Below, one piece after another: positions 17,823-26,462 of a DNA stretch of 64,000 bases. Source of the stretch: Legionella sainthelensi (GTDB taxonomy: Bacteria; Pseudomonadota; Gammaproteobacteria; Legionellales; Legionellaceae); assembly GCF_900637685.1 (NCBI RefSeq), contig NZ_LR134388.1:1251501-1315500 (forward strand), in the 5' to 3' direction. The notes under the pieces were generated by a model. It saw only the letters and a list, made by a program, of their open reading frames with translations, was not told the DNA's origin and searched no databases. Each line of letters begins with the position of its first letter. Position 1 is the first letter of the stretch. Both the position numbers and the translations under genes were made by a program.

Positions 17823-18530
17823 ATGGTTGCATTAAATGATATTTTACAATTAATTTTTTCTCAGAAAATTGAGTTTAGTGAGCATCAATCTGTGATTTAT
17901 GGACAAGCAAGATTAAATAACCAACTTACCCATATTCTCGGAGTTAAAGAATCAACTTTTCTTGGTGCTGAACAAGCGTTGATTATGGCGGAACATATAA
18001 TCGAAATTCTTGAAAGTCAATCTAAAGATCCCGTATTGCTTTTAGTGGATGTTGCAGGACAAGAATTATCGATGCGTGATGAATGGTTGGCTATGCAGCA
18101 ATACTTTGGTCATTTGCTTGAATGTCTTGAATGTCTACGTCACCAGGGAAATCCATTGATATCACTGGTTTATAATCAAGCATTGGGTGGTGCTTTTATT
18201 GCCTATGGATTGATGGCGGATACTATCTTAGCATTGCCGGACGCAGCTTTAGCGGTAATGTGGTTGGAAGGTATTTCTAAAGTGACCAAGATAGAATTGG
18301 AGCAGCTAAAAGAGCTTAGCAAAACATTTCCTGTGTTTGCACCAGGAGTGCAAAATTTCTATCAGCTTGGAGGGTTGCATGAGATTGTGGTTCCATCAGA
18401 GCTTGCTGAAAAAATTAGTTTGGCAATTCAAAAGAAAAATATCTCCGATGATAGGGCTCTTTTAGGGAATACACGCGGAGGAAGAAAGTTGGCTTTTTCA
18501 ATTATTAATCAAGTCGCCACTCATCCATGA
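17823..18530 (+). CDS. mdcE: Malonate decarboxylase gamma subunit
   Basis: A 235-residue carboxyltransferase-fold partner of MdcD; the two together decarboxylate malonyl-S-ACP to acetyl-S-ACP. Key stretches are LLVDVAGQELSMRDEWLAM and YNQALGGAFIAYGLMADTI. The start ATG follows AAGGAAATAG. It begins 58 bases after mdcCD and overlaps mdcG by four bases (ATGA). Length matches MdcE. Confidence 0.93.
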   Translation: MVALNDILQLIFSQKIEFSEHQSVIYGQARLNNQLTHILGVKESTFLGAEQALIMAEHIIEILESQSKDPVLLLVDVAGQELSMRDEWLAMQQYFGHLLECLECLRHQGNPLISLVYNQALGGAFIAYGLMADTILALPDAALAVMWLEGISKVTKIELEQLKELSKTFPVFAPGVQNFYQLGGLHEIVVPSELAEKISLAIQKKNISDDRALLGNTRGGRKLAFSIINQVATHP

Positions 18531-19177
18531 TCCTACAACGACATCATTTAATTTATCTTGAGCCGGGTACTGATTTTTTTCTTGTGTCCTGTCATGAAAA
18601 GAAAGGATTAATTAAAGAGCAGGTTTCTAACTGGCTGGCACTAGGGTTGCCATGTATTTATGCAAAACAATTACCTGATGACGAATTCATTAATTTAGGG
18701 TTACCACTTTGGTATGCTAATAAAAAACATCGAGTGGGTCTTCGCGTTATCCCCTCAGCGGTACAAAAGACCAACTCTCCACCACAACTTCTAGAAATGC
18801 AGGATTTCTTCTTACATTATTATGGAGTTGAGGATTTAAATAGGGTTCTAGGATCACATGGAATATCTGATGTTGCCGTATATGGATCATTTTTGTCCCA
18901 ATATTTATCAGGATATGATTTTGTCACGGAAAGTTCCGATCTTGATTTGCTTATTCATTATCACGAATATTCATTAAATCACTTGCAGGATCTTTTGGAT
19001 GCTTTAACTCAAAAATTTAATCGAATTATAGATGGAGAAATACGTTTTCAAGGACTAGGAGATATTTCGATTAAAGAATTACTCAATACAACCACAAAAA
19101 ATGTATTGTGTAAGACTAAGGACCAGGTGATCTTATTATCAAGAACAGAACTTTATGAACATTATTCCTTGTTGTGA
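18527..19177 (+). CDS. mdcG: Malonate decarboxylase holo-ACP synthase (phosphoribosyl-dephospho-CoA transferase)
   Basis: Attaches the triphosphoribosyl-dephospho-CoA-derived prosthetic group to the Ser of the MdcC domain. A 216-residue protein with the nucleotidyltransferase signature YGSFLSQYLSGYDFV followed by SSDLDLLIHY, whose Asp pair binds metal. Start overlaps mdcE by four bases; the end overlaps mdcB by 23 bases, so translation is coupled. Confidence 0.92.
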   Translation: MILQRHHLIYLEPGTDFFLVSCHEKKGLIKEQVSNWLALGLPCIYAKQLPDDEFINLGLPLWYANKKHRVGLRVIPSAVQKTNSPPQLLEMQDFFLHYYGVEDLNRVLGSHGISDVAVYGSFLSQYLSGYDFVTESSDLDLLIHYHEYSLNHLQDLLDALTQKFNRIIDGEIRFQGLGDISIKELLNTTTKNVLCKTKDQVILLSRTELYEHYSLL

Positions 19178-20036
19178 ACGAACTCTAGCGAGAATGGCGA
19201 TTAGGTCGCTTTATTTTGAGGTTAAGGCTTATCCAAAACCTGGATTAGTGAGTTTTATTGATTCAGGAGCACACCATGACATGAACGGGGAAACTTTTTA
19301 TCGTAGTTTGTTTACCTTACGCCATTATTTTTATCAAATCTCAAAAAAAGGGCTAACAAGCAATTCTTTTGAGGAGTTAAAAGAAATAGCGATTCAAGCT
19401 GAGCAGCGGATGCTTGAAAAAACCTTTGGCGTCAATACCCATCGTGGTGCTATTTTTGCTTTAGGTCTTCTCTGTGTCTCTGTGATGCGATTAGCCCACA
19501 AAAAAAAATCTTTTACGCCTGCTGATGTACATTTGCAGTTATTGAGCGATTGGCCAATACATTTAAGAAATCATGCTGGAAATCTTGAAAGTCATGGAGC
19601 CGAAGTACGTCGCAAATATAAGGTGGTGGATGCGATGCAAATGGCCATCCAAGGTTATAATCTGCTTTTTCAATTACTTCCAGAATTTATCGCGCTTTTT
19701 GTTAAAACAAAATCATTAGACACAGTCTGTTTATTTGCTTATGGAGCGCTTTTAGGGCGGATCGATGATACCAACATTCTCTACAAAAAAGGGAAAACAG
19801 GACTCGATTATGCGCAATGTAAAGTAACAGAATTATTGGCCATCCCCTGTTTGCAAACTCGAAGACAAAGGGCTTTGGAACTACATCAGCTTTTTTCAGA
19901 AATAGGAATTAGTCCTGGTGGAGTGGCTGATTTGATTGGTGTTTTATTATTTCTTGGGCAATTATTTTGTCAGTCTTTTAGAGATATTCGATTTTTTAAA
20001 ATGAAGGTGCCTAGCAGCGGACTCCATCACGCATAA
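19155..20036 (+). CDS. mdcB: Triphosphoribosyl-dephospho-CoA synthase
   Basis: Makes the prosthetic-group precursor from dephospho-CoA and ATP. A 293-residue CitG/MdcB family protein with EVKAYPKPGLVSFIDSGAH, GVNTHRGAIFALGLL and GRIDDTNILYKKG. It is the last gene of the operon. No mdcH (malonyl-CoA:ACP transacylase), no mdcLM or mdcF transporter and no mdcR regulator lie next to it. The next genes downstream are unrelated and on the other strand. Initial malonylation may depend on fabD elsewhere (inference). Confidence 0.93.
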   Translation: MNIIPCCERTLARMAIRSLYFEVKAYPKPGLVSFIDSGAHHDMNGETFYRSLFTLRHYFYQISKKGLTSNSFEELKEIAIQAEQRMLEKTFGVNTHRGAIFALGLLCVSVMRLAHKKKSFTPADVHLQLLSDWPIHLRNHAGNLESHGAEVRRKYKVVDAMQMAIQGYNLLFQLLPEFIALFVKTKSLDTVCLFAYGALLGRIDDTNILYKKGKTGLDYAQCKVTELLAIPCLQTRRQRALELHQLFSEIGISPGGVADLIGVLLFLGQLFCQSFRDIRFFKMKVPSSGLHHA

Positions 20037-20176
20037 AGATTTAAAAAGGAGAGCTTAGTAAGGTAAGTCGTTTTTGGAATATAAGCGCTTTTTTGGAGCA
20101 TTTTTTAGGATCAATGAAATTGCCATGAACTTTCTGCAAAATGCAGAAAGCCACTTGAATAACTTTTGAGGATCTT

Positions 20177-20722
20177 TTAATAATGAAATGAGGACGAATT
20201 TCCTGCTGTGTGCTTTGAGTATTCACTCATCAAATTTTTACGCTCTGGTTCTCCCATCATATTCCAATAATCACTAGTGGCAATACCATCGAGTAAGCCA
20301 TGACGCACATCTCGAGTAGAAACTGAAACATATTCTTTAAAATCATTATCTAATGATCGCCATTCTGCGTTAGAAAATAATCCCAAAATTTTGGTTGATG
20401 AATTTTGGACTCGGTTACCTTAATCTTTTTGAGCTAAATAGTCAGAATGTAATTGTAATCGTTCTGGTTCACCTATTATTGACCAGTAATTACTGGTTGC
20501 CATATGATCAAAAAAGCCAACTCGCACCTCTCTAGTAGAAATATAGGCTTGGAAATCATTCTCAAGAGAACCCCATGGCGCAGTAGCCACCGTATTAGAG
20601 TTAGACTCAACTTCAATTATTTGATTTATATTTCGTAATCCCAATGCGCTAAATGGGTCATTTTCACCTGATGGATTGTGTTTATATTTATTGTCCAACT
20701 GCTCATAATAGCTTTGCTTCAC
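20177..20722 (-). pseudogene. Two-repeat hypothetical protein interrupted by an in-frame TAA
   Basis: Two related segments lie in one reading frame. The first (20722-20420, 100 residues) contains WGSLENDFQAYIS, FFDHMATSNYW and GEPERL. The second (20419-20177) contains WRSLDNDFKEYVS, LLDGIATSDYW and GEPERK. A TAA at 20420-20422 separates them, and the frame continues without another stop. Either a two-repeat protein acquired a nonsense mutation, or the upstream repeat is a complete small protein and the second is relic. An upstream TTG at 20386 for the second part has no ribosome binding site. No family recognised; the pattern is typical of Legionella-specific hypothetical proteins. Confidence 0.6.
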
Positions 20723-20831
20723 CCATACTTGTTAACTCTAGTTATATCGTTTTGGCCACCACATTCGTGATAGAGTGCATCCTCCATCACAATTGCATTT
20801 TCGAATCTATAGTTAAATCAACTACTGAGTA

Positions 20832-20887
20832 GGGTCAGTTGACAATTCACCTGCCGCCTACGTGCCGCGGCTTGTCCGCGGCATCCA
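20832..20887 (+). repeat. Left terminal inverted repeat with CCGCGG palindrome
   Basis: Matches the reverse complement of 22088-22142 for GTTGACAATTCACCTGCCGCCT and again for CTTGTCCGCGGCATCCA. The inner part forms a strong hairpin (GCCGCGG/CCGCGGC). G+C is far above the surrounding DNA. Confidence 0.75.
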
Positions 20888-20987
20888 GTAGATGGTCAAA
20901 TTAAAAGCTGAACAACCTAATTGATTGATTAATGAAAGCGAACTCATAATATAACGGCTCAGATACCAAGTATAAAACGAGTTTGCA

Positions 20988-21735
20988 ATGCTTAGACTTA
21001 TGCTCAATGACGAGCGTTGGTCAAAGCTGAGGGAGATCATGCTACAGCACAGAATTTATGACAAGCCCAATCTTGGTAGGATAGTTGAGGCAATGTTATA
21101 TCGCATGCGGGTTGGGTGTCCTTGGCGTGACCTACCGATAGATTTTGGATGCTGGAATTGAATTTATCAACAATTTAATCGATGGTCATCTCAAAAAAGT
21201 TAATTCAAATTTTTAAAACGCTTGTGCAAGAGCCCGATTTAGAATGGGAGTTTATTGATGGCAGTATTGTCAAAGCTCATCAACATAGTGCTGGCGCGCC
21301 TAATAAGGAAGAACAAGGCATTGGTAAGTCGGCTGCTGGAAATACAACGAAGATTCATATGGCCGTTGATGCTCACGGATTACCTATTGATTTTGAAATA
21401 ACAGGTGGCGAAGTGCATGATTGCAAAGTGGCACCAGAATTTATCGAAAAGTTACCTGCTGCAGAACATACTATTGCAGATAAGGTTATGATAGCGAAGA
21501 GGTTCGAGATACCATTCGAAAAAAATCATCCATTCCCGTGATTCAAGGAAAGAGCAATTCTAAAACTGGTAATGCAGATATGGATTGGGGTATTTATAAA
21601 TACAGACATCGAGTTGAAAATTTTTTTGTCAGAATAAAACACGTTCGTGCAATCGCCACAAGAGTTGATAAATTAAAGCGAAACGATGCTTCTGTTGTTG
21701 CTATGGCATGCGCATTTTTATGGCTACCTATGTAG
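20988..21735 (+). pseudogene. IS5-family transposase, several frame lesions
   Basis: Reading starts at ATG 20988 (MLRLMLNDERWSKL...CPWRDLP), typical of the DUF4096-type N terminus. It hits TGA at 21159 just after CWN. The frame continues as IYQQFNRWSS and then changes frame near 21190 at an A-rich run, which may be the normal orfA/orfB shift of the IS427 group. The DDE core follows (EFIDGSIVKAHQH, HMAVDAHG). Near 21484 one missing G in GATAAGGTTATG throws the frame again. The end (YKYRHRVENFFVRIKH...) resumes at 21538. It cannot make an active transposase as written. Confidence 0.8.
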
Positions 21736-21785
21736 CGCAGCTTCCGGTATTATCTCAGTGTTTGCCCAACATCCAAGGAAGTACG

Positions 21786-22076
21786 ATGAGTCTGGCTTAT
21801 GTTTCTATTCTTGCGAGTCAGCATCATGGTACTCTTTACGTAGGGTCTACGTCAGACATCATTAAACGGACTTGGGAACACAAAAATAAAGTCAGTCCTG
21901 GTTTCACTGCTCAGTATAACGTACATATGCGGGTCTATCATGAAGCATGTGAATTATACGTTGAAGCAGCACGACGTGAAAAACGTTTCAAAAATTGGCC
22001 AAGACAATGGAAAATAAATTTAATAGAGAAACTAAACCCTCAATCGCGTGACCTGTATGAAGAAATTTGCCAATGA
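21786..22076 (+). CDS. GIY-YIG nuclease family protein (passenger of the IS element)
   Basis: A 96-residue single-domain GIY-YIG endonuclease of the YhbQ/UvrC-like small type. The two signature strands are seen as LAYVSILAS and GTLYVGSTSD. The catalytic Arg and His follow in IIKRTWEHK, and the metal-binding Glu is in AARREKRFK. I start at ATG 21786, matching the family's usual MSLAYV-type start; a longer frame from 21708 only runs back into transposase DNA. It lies between the broken transposase and the right inverted repeat. It is intact although the transposase is not, so it may be selected for or be the newer passenger. Confidence 0.82.
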   Translation: MSLAYVSILASQHHGTLYVGSTSDIIKRTWEHKNKVSPGFTAQYNVHMRVYHEACELYVEAARREKRFKNWPRQWKINLIEKLNPQSRDLYEEICQ

Positions 22077-22087
22077 TTTAGATCGAA

Positions 22088-22142
22088 TGGATGCCGCGGA
22101 CAAGAAGCAGCACGAGGCGGCAGGTGAATTGTCAACAGACCC
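22088..22142 (-). repeat. Right terminal inverted repeat
   Basis: Partner of 20832-20887. On the plus strand it reads TGGATGCCGCGGACAAG, then AGGCGGCAGGTGAATTGTC, then AACAGACCC. The central palindrome has decayed on this side (GAAGCAGCACG in place of a CCGCGG half). Confidence 0.72.
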
Positions 22143-22614
22143 TAGTATTTTCATGTAAAATCGGTGCATCATATTTTGCTTTTACACTGTTTGGATCAGA
22201 ATTTATGGAGCTTGGATCTTGGCCTATTCCATTTTCCCAAAGTATTTGATCTATTTTTTCTAGGAAATTTTTTATTAAAACTTTATCTTGTAAATGTTCT
22301 GAATAAAATTTTAAAGCAACTTGTTTACTTGGTTGGCCAGTATGTGCTTGTTCGGGATGAGCTATTTTTATAGTTAATTTAGGAGATTGACTATCATTTA
22401 AAATTTCTCCAATAAGTGCAACAGACTTAGGCATGTTATTGGGATCGATACTAATATGAATTTTCCATACATTATCGGGGTGTCCATTGCTTCCTTCGGC
22501 TGCTCCAGCTCTCCATTCTATAACATTTTATTTCGAGTTACCTATAATTAGCCATCCTCCATCAATAGATGGCTCTGAATACATTTGATTTAGCTTTTGA
22601 AGATCTATGCCCAT
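22132..22614 (-). pseudogene. Hypothetical effector-like gene with in-frame stop and IS insertion at its 3' end
   Basis: Begins at ATG 22614 (MGIDLQKLNQMYSEPSIDGG). After 28 residues a TAA at 22528-22530 interrupts. The same frame then stays open for 131 more residues (NVIEWRAGAAEGSNGHPDNV... to ENTRVC) and ends inside the IS element at 22132. A restart at ATG 22434 would give 100 residues. No family recognised; WKIHISIDPNN and LIGEILND look like an alpha/beta enzyme or binding fold. The last three codons come from the IS; in the uninterrupted gene the frame would have ended two or three codons later. Confidence 0.62.
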
Positions 22615-22985
22615 AATATAAATTAGCCTTTCTGGTTAATATAAAAAGGGCATATTTTTATAGTTTTATGTTGAAAAATTCACCACTTTGCAGCAATCTG
22701 AAATCTTCAGCTTCATGTCTTTGTTTCACTTAAAGTAATAAATTAGTAATAACCAAATGCGAATTATATTGCATACAATAGGTTTATCTCATGAAATCTT
22801 GAGAATATCTTAGGAAATAGTTGTATTAAAAATAGGCATTATAGTTCGTCAGAAATTGAAAAGTCACCGAGGCAGTTATTTTATTATTTTTGGATAAAAC
22901 AAGTTCTTAAAATTTAAAAAATACAATCTATACTATAAGTTAAGTACGTCATACTACATTATTTATCTTAATAGGGAGAAAGTAT
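22615..22985. other. AT-rich intergenic region before the cNMP-binding gene
   Basis: A 371-base gap between divergently transcribed genes. No coding frame seen. TATACT near 22930 could be a -10 element for the gene at 22986; a matching -35 is not obvious. AGGGAG directly before 22986 is its ribosome binding site. Confidence 0.4.
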
Positions 22986-23444
22986 ATGGATACGATTAAT
23001 AGTTTGTCGCAAATAGATAAGATACCCATACTTTCTCGAGCCTCCATTTTTACAGGTGTTGGATTTATTGAGCAAAAAATGCTTGCTGATAAATGTACTG
23101 TTGTTGCCTATAAACCTGAAGAGACTGTTATCGAGCAAGGAGAAATTGGGGATAGGCTTTATATTATTATCAAAGGTACGGTACAAGTTTCTGTGAAAAC
23201 ACACTCTAAGGGATGGAAACGCGTCAATACCCTGGGGCCAGGAGATGTATTCGGGGAAATTGCTATCTTACGTAATATACGCAGAACGGCGCGGATTGTC
23301 ACAATTACTGCTTGTCAGTTTCTTACAATTAATGCCAAAGATTTTTTAGATGTCTATCAATATTTTCCTGCAAGAGCACGTGACAACATTCAGTTAGTTG
23401 TTGCCAAGCGTCTACAAGAAAGTGGTGTTTATGTCCGCATGTAG
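22986..23444 (+). CDS. Cyclic nucleotide-binding domain protein without HTH
   Basis: A 152-residue protein made almost entirely of one cNMP-binding domain. The phosphate-binding cassette is FGEIAILRNIRRTARIVT, with the Arg and the small Thr/Ala expected for cAMP-type binding. No helix-turn-helix follows, so it is not a Crp-type activator; it more likely acts by protein contact. RBS AGGGAG precedes the start. It lies 38 bases before the DipZ-like gene and may be co-transcribed with it, which would link a cyclic-nucleotide signal to thiol redox (inference). Confidence 0.85.
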   Translation: MDTINSLSQIDKIPILSRASIFTGVGFIEQKMLADKCTVVAYKPEETVIEQGEIGDRLYIIIKGTVQVSVKTHSKGWKRVNTLGPGDVFGEIAILRNIRRTARIVTITACQFLTINAKDFLDVYQYFPARARDNIQLVVAKRLQESGVYVRM

Positions 23445-23482
23445 AAAAAATGGGGGTAAGTGTATTATCCTGGAAATAAAAA

Positions 23483-25123
23483 ATGGGAACTCATTTTATT
23501 AATATAATATTAGGATTTATTGAGGGCTTTGGCCTGATTATTTCTCCTTGTATTTTGCCCATTTTACCTATTTTTCTGGCAGGATCTCTGACGGGTTCTA
23601 AAAAAAGGCCTGTAGGCATCATTATTGGTTTTACTTTATTTTTTTCTCTCTTGGTATTTTTTTCACATCAATTAGTTCAGTACTTTGATATTGATTTTAA
23701 TTGGGTCCGCGATTTTGGTTATGCTATTTTGTTACTATTGGGGAGCATTATGCTCTCTAATTATTTAACAGAACAATTTAGCAAAATAACCCAAGGATTT
23801 ACCCGCATAGGAAATTTTTTTTCTACGGCAAATAATTCTGAAGGAGGATTTTGGAATGGGCTGTTATTTGGATGCATAATTGCAATTATTTGGACACCAT
23901 GTGCGGGACCTATTTTGGCGGCAATAATCGTTCAAACAGCCTTGCAAAAAGCAACATTCGTTAGCTTTTTAACTCTTATAGCCTTTGCTTTAGGCGCGGC
24001 AATCCCGATGTTGATTATTTCTCTGTATGGAAAAAAATTAATTAATACTTTTACTTTCTTTAAAACTAGGTCGATTATTTTTCGTAAATTTCTAGGTGGT
24101 TTGATTATTGCAAGCGTGGTCTACATGCTTTATTTTGAGGGAGTCGTTGTTTCTACTTCTGTTACGCCGCAAACAGGTATTAAAACTTCAACTTCATTGA
24201 TTGATGGATTGTGGCTTACTTACCCCGCCCCACCCATAGAGGGTATCGATGCGTGGATAAATTCTCCCCCCTTACACATTAAAGATTTGAAGGGAAAAGT
24301 GGTTTTAGTGGATTTTTGGACGTATTCGTGTATCAATTGCTTACGTACTTTACCCTACGTTAAAGACTGGTATAAGCGCTATCACAAGCAAGGATTGGTG
24401 ATCATTGGCGTTCATACGCCCGAATTTGATTTTGAAAAAAAACTAACTAATGTGGAAGCTGCTGTAAAGCTCTATGGAATTTTATATCCTGTAGCGCTTG
24501 ATAATAAGTATGTTACCTGGAGTAACTATGAGAATCATTACTGGCCAGCCCATTATTTAATAAATAAAAAAGGTGATGTAGTTTATAAGCACTTTGGGGA
24601 AGGAGATTATGATATTACCGAAAATAATATTCGTTTTTTACTTGGTGTGAAGGATTTAACTACTTTTGAATCTACTCAAGATAATGCGGTTTCTTTCACA
24701 CAAACTCCTGAAACTTATTTAGGATATGGGCGAGCAGATACCTCTTACAGTCCAATACTCATAAAAGATAAAACAGCGCAATATCATTTTTCTCCAAAGT
24801 TATCTGTTAATGCCTGGAGTTTGGAGGGCTTATGGCAAGTTCATGAGGAGTATATAAGTGCAGAAGAGGTGAATGCGGCACTAAAAATACATTTCAAAGC
24901 AGGTAAAGTGTATGCTGTTATGGGAAATAATACTGCAAAACCGATTAAGGTTAAGGTCATTTTAAGTGATTCGAACGGCAAAAAAATAAAGGAGAATAAT
25001 GTATTAGTCGATAAATATTCTATTTATCAACTTGTTGCACAAAATAAATTTACCAATGGATACTTGCTCATGATTGTTAATGATCCTGGCGTTCAACTCT
25101 ATACCTTTACTTTTGGAAATTAG
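23483..25123 (+). CDS. DipZ-like thiol:disulfide protein (CcdA domain + TlpA-like thioredoxin)
   Basis: A 546-residue fusion that moves electrons from cytosolic thioredoxin across the membrane to a periplasmic thioredoxin domain. Residues 1-225 are a CcdA/DsbD-type membrane domain with the paired cysteines in ISPCILPILP (C23) and WTPCAGPIL. Residues about 255-395 are a redoxin with the CxxC motif SCINCLRT (C283/C286). Residues about 410-546 form a beta-rich C-terminal domain (YSPILIKDKTAQYHF..., VYAVMGNN), as in mycobacterial DipZ. Probable roles are cytochrome c maturation or repair of exported thiols. Complete, no lesions. Confidence 0.9.
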   Translation: MGTHFINIILGFIEGFGLIISPCILPILPIFLAGSLTGSKKRPVGIIIGFTLFFSLLVFFSHQLVQYFDIDFNWVRDFGYAILLLLGSIMLSNYLTEQFSKITQGFTRIGNFFSTANNSEGGFWNGLLFGCIIAIIWTPCAGPILAAIIVQTALQKATFVSFLTLIAFALGAAIPMLIISLYGKKLINTFTFFKTRSIIFRKFLGGLIIASVVYMLYFEGVVVSTSVTPQTGIKTSTSLIDGLWLTYPAPPIEGIDAWINSPPLHIKDLKGKVVLVDFWTYSCINCLRTLPYVKDWYKRYHKQGLVIIGVHTPEFDFEKKLTNVEAAVKLYGILYPVALDNKYVTWSNYENHYWPAHYLINKKGDVVYKHFGEGDYDITENNIRFLLGVKDLTTFESTQDNAVSFTQTPETYLGYGRADTSYSPILIKDKTAQYHFSPKLSVNAWSLEGLWQVHEEYISAEEVNAALKIHFKAGKVYAVMGNNTAKPIKVKVILSDSNGKKIKENNVLVDKYSIYQLVAQNKFTNGYLLMIVNDPGVQLYTFTFGN

Positions 25124-25143
25124 GTTAACTGTATCTAAAATTG

Positions 25144-25584
25144 TTATTTTGCAGCAATGGATAAAATTTTTTTTACCTCGGCAATTGTATTCCCTTCTTC
25201 ATTAGTAATAGGTATATAAAATTCTGATTCAATTTTTTTAGCTTCATCTACCTGGAGTCGAATTTTTTCAACCTGATCCATTGATAATTCAAATCGTGCA
25301 TAAAGAGTACCTTTAGCAGGTATTTTATAACGAATAGAGGCTGATTTATCCCAAACGATATATCCCTTACCTAATAAATTCAATAACATGAGCATGTAAA
25401 ATGGATCAGTCATGGAGTATATAGAACCTCCAAAATGAGTGCCTACATAATTTTTATTCCAAAAGCGCATTTTCATTTGGACAATAATAGATGTTCCCTC
25501 AGGATTGAAATTTTTTACACGAATTCCTGCACCTAAAAAAGGTGGCCAAAATCGCATCATTTTTAATAGTGTTGAAAATTTCAT
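25144..25584 (-). CDS. DUF4442 hotdog-fold thioesterase-like protein
   Basis: A 146-residue hotdog-fold protein related to acyl-CoA thioesterases. It has the helix-facing block VGTHFGGSIYSMTDPFYMLML followed by strands ending AEVKKILS. The catalytic acid of known thioesterases is not certain here, with Asp in MTDPF the best candidate. Substrate unknown. It is convergent with the DipZ-like gene, 20 bases apart. Confidence 0.8.
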   Translation of the reverse strand: MKFSTLLKMMRFWPPFLGAGIRVKNFNPEGTSIIVQMKMRFWNKNYVGTHFGGSIYSMTDPFYMLMLLNLLGKGYIVWDKSASIRYKIPAKGTLYARFELSMDQVEKIRLQVDEAKKIESEFYIPITNEEGNTIAEVKKILSIAAK

Positions 25585-25872
25585 GCAATGATTCCAGATA
25601 AAAAATAGAGGATTTGGGACAAATTTGAAATGATTATAATACTTAACTTTTATTTAAGTCTATTTGAGCTGATTGGTAAAAGAAGTTGTATGGAAAATGT
25701 ACTAGAGATTTCGCAGATAAAGTGCTTGATCATGTGCTCAATGAATGGTGAAAAATAATATTTAACTTTTCTTGAAAACGAAACAAATTTTGAATTTTTT
25801 GAAATTAAGAACTACATTTAATAAATAACTAAATTTTTATTAGTTAAAACCTCAACAATAAGGAGATATGAA
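25585..25872. other. Intergenic promoter region between thioesterase-like gene and csbD
   Basis: An AT-rich gap between divergent genes; no coding frame. AAGGAGATATG gives the csbD ribosome binding site. Promoters for both sides should be here, but none could be fixed with confidence. Confidence 0.3.
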
Positions 25873-26076
25873 ATGAATAAGGATATTTTTCAGGGTAAAT
25901 GGGAAGAAGTTAAAGGGCACATGAAAAAAACCTGGGGCAAGCTTACTGATGATGATTTAAAACAAATTGAAGGGAATCAACAAGAAATTTTCGGAAAACT
26001 TCAAAAACACTATGGCTATAGCAAAGAACAAGTAGAGAAAGCAATAAAAGACTTTCGAAGTAAAACTCACCATTGA
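25873..26076 (+). CDS. CsbD family stress-response protein
   Basis: A 67-residue hydrophilic helical protein of the CsbD/YjbJ family: FQGKWEEVKGHMKKTWGKLTD and then GNQQEIFGKLQKHYGYSKEQ. In other bacteria these small proteins are abundant under general stress; their biochemical role is unknown. A strong ribosome binding site (AAGGAG) precedes the ATG. It is followed within 38 bases by the PRC-barrel gene, probably in one unit. Confidence 0.93.
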   Translation: MNKDIFQGKWEEVKGHMKKTWGKLTDDDLKQIEGNQQEIFGKLQKHYGYSKEQVEKAIKDFRSKTHH

Positions 26077-26114
26077 TAATTAGTCATTGTGTTATTTTTT
26101 ACAAGGAGTCTGAC

Positions 26115-26462
26115 ATGGAAAACAAGGGAATTGTTAAATCAGGGGAACTTACCGGTACCAAAGTAATGAATCCTACACATGAGAATTTAGGTGAAATTGC
26201 CGAAGTTGTTATCGATAAACTATCTGGAAAAGTGAATTATCTGGTGCTTGATTTTGGCGGTTTTTTAGGGTTTGGAAATAAATTTTTTGCGGTACCTTGG
26301 AATTTGTTTTTGTACGACAATAAGGATGATTGTTTTATTCTTAATGTGGACAAACAACGATTAAAAGATGCTCCGGGATTTGACAAAGATCATTGGCCAA
26401 ATTTTTCTGCTCCGGAGTTTACCACTACTATAAGTGGATTTTATACAGGTGGTAAGTTATAA
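26115..26462 (+). CDS. PRC-barrel domain protein
   Basis: A 115-residue cytosolic protein consisting of one PRC-barrel domain, a beta-barrel that binds proteins or small ligands. Typical stretches are LTGTKVMNPTHENLGEIAEVV, DKLSGKVNYLVLDFGG and KFFAVPWNL. I start at ATG 26115 because ACAAGGAG lies directly upstream; an upstream in-frame ATG at 26073 overlaps csbD and lacks a site. Together with CsbD this looks like a stress-adaptation pair. Confidence 0.88.
   Translation: MENKGIVKSGELTGTKVMNPTHENLGEIAEVVIDKLSGKVNYLVLDFGGFLGFGNKFFAVPWNLFLYDNKDDCFILNVDKQRLKDAPGFDKDHWPNFSAPEFTTTISGFYTGGKL

Larger units (their letters stand above)
20832..22142. mobile_element. IS5-family-like element carrying a GIY-YIG nuclease gene
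   Basis: Bounded by about 55-bp imperfect inverted repeats (20832-20887 and 22088-22142) with outer tips GGGTC.GTTGACAATTC. It is flanked on both sides by TA (20830-20831 and 22143-22144), the short target duplication expected for parts of the IS5 family. Inside lie a broken transposase and an intact GIY-YIG gene, both on the plus strand. It is inserted at the 3' end of the minus-strand gene at 22132-22614. Removing it with one TA restores a reading frame ending ACT CAG TAG. Confidence 0.75.
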
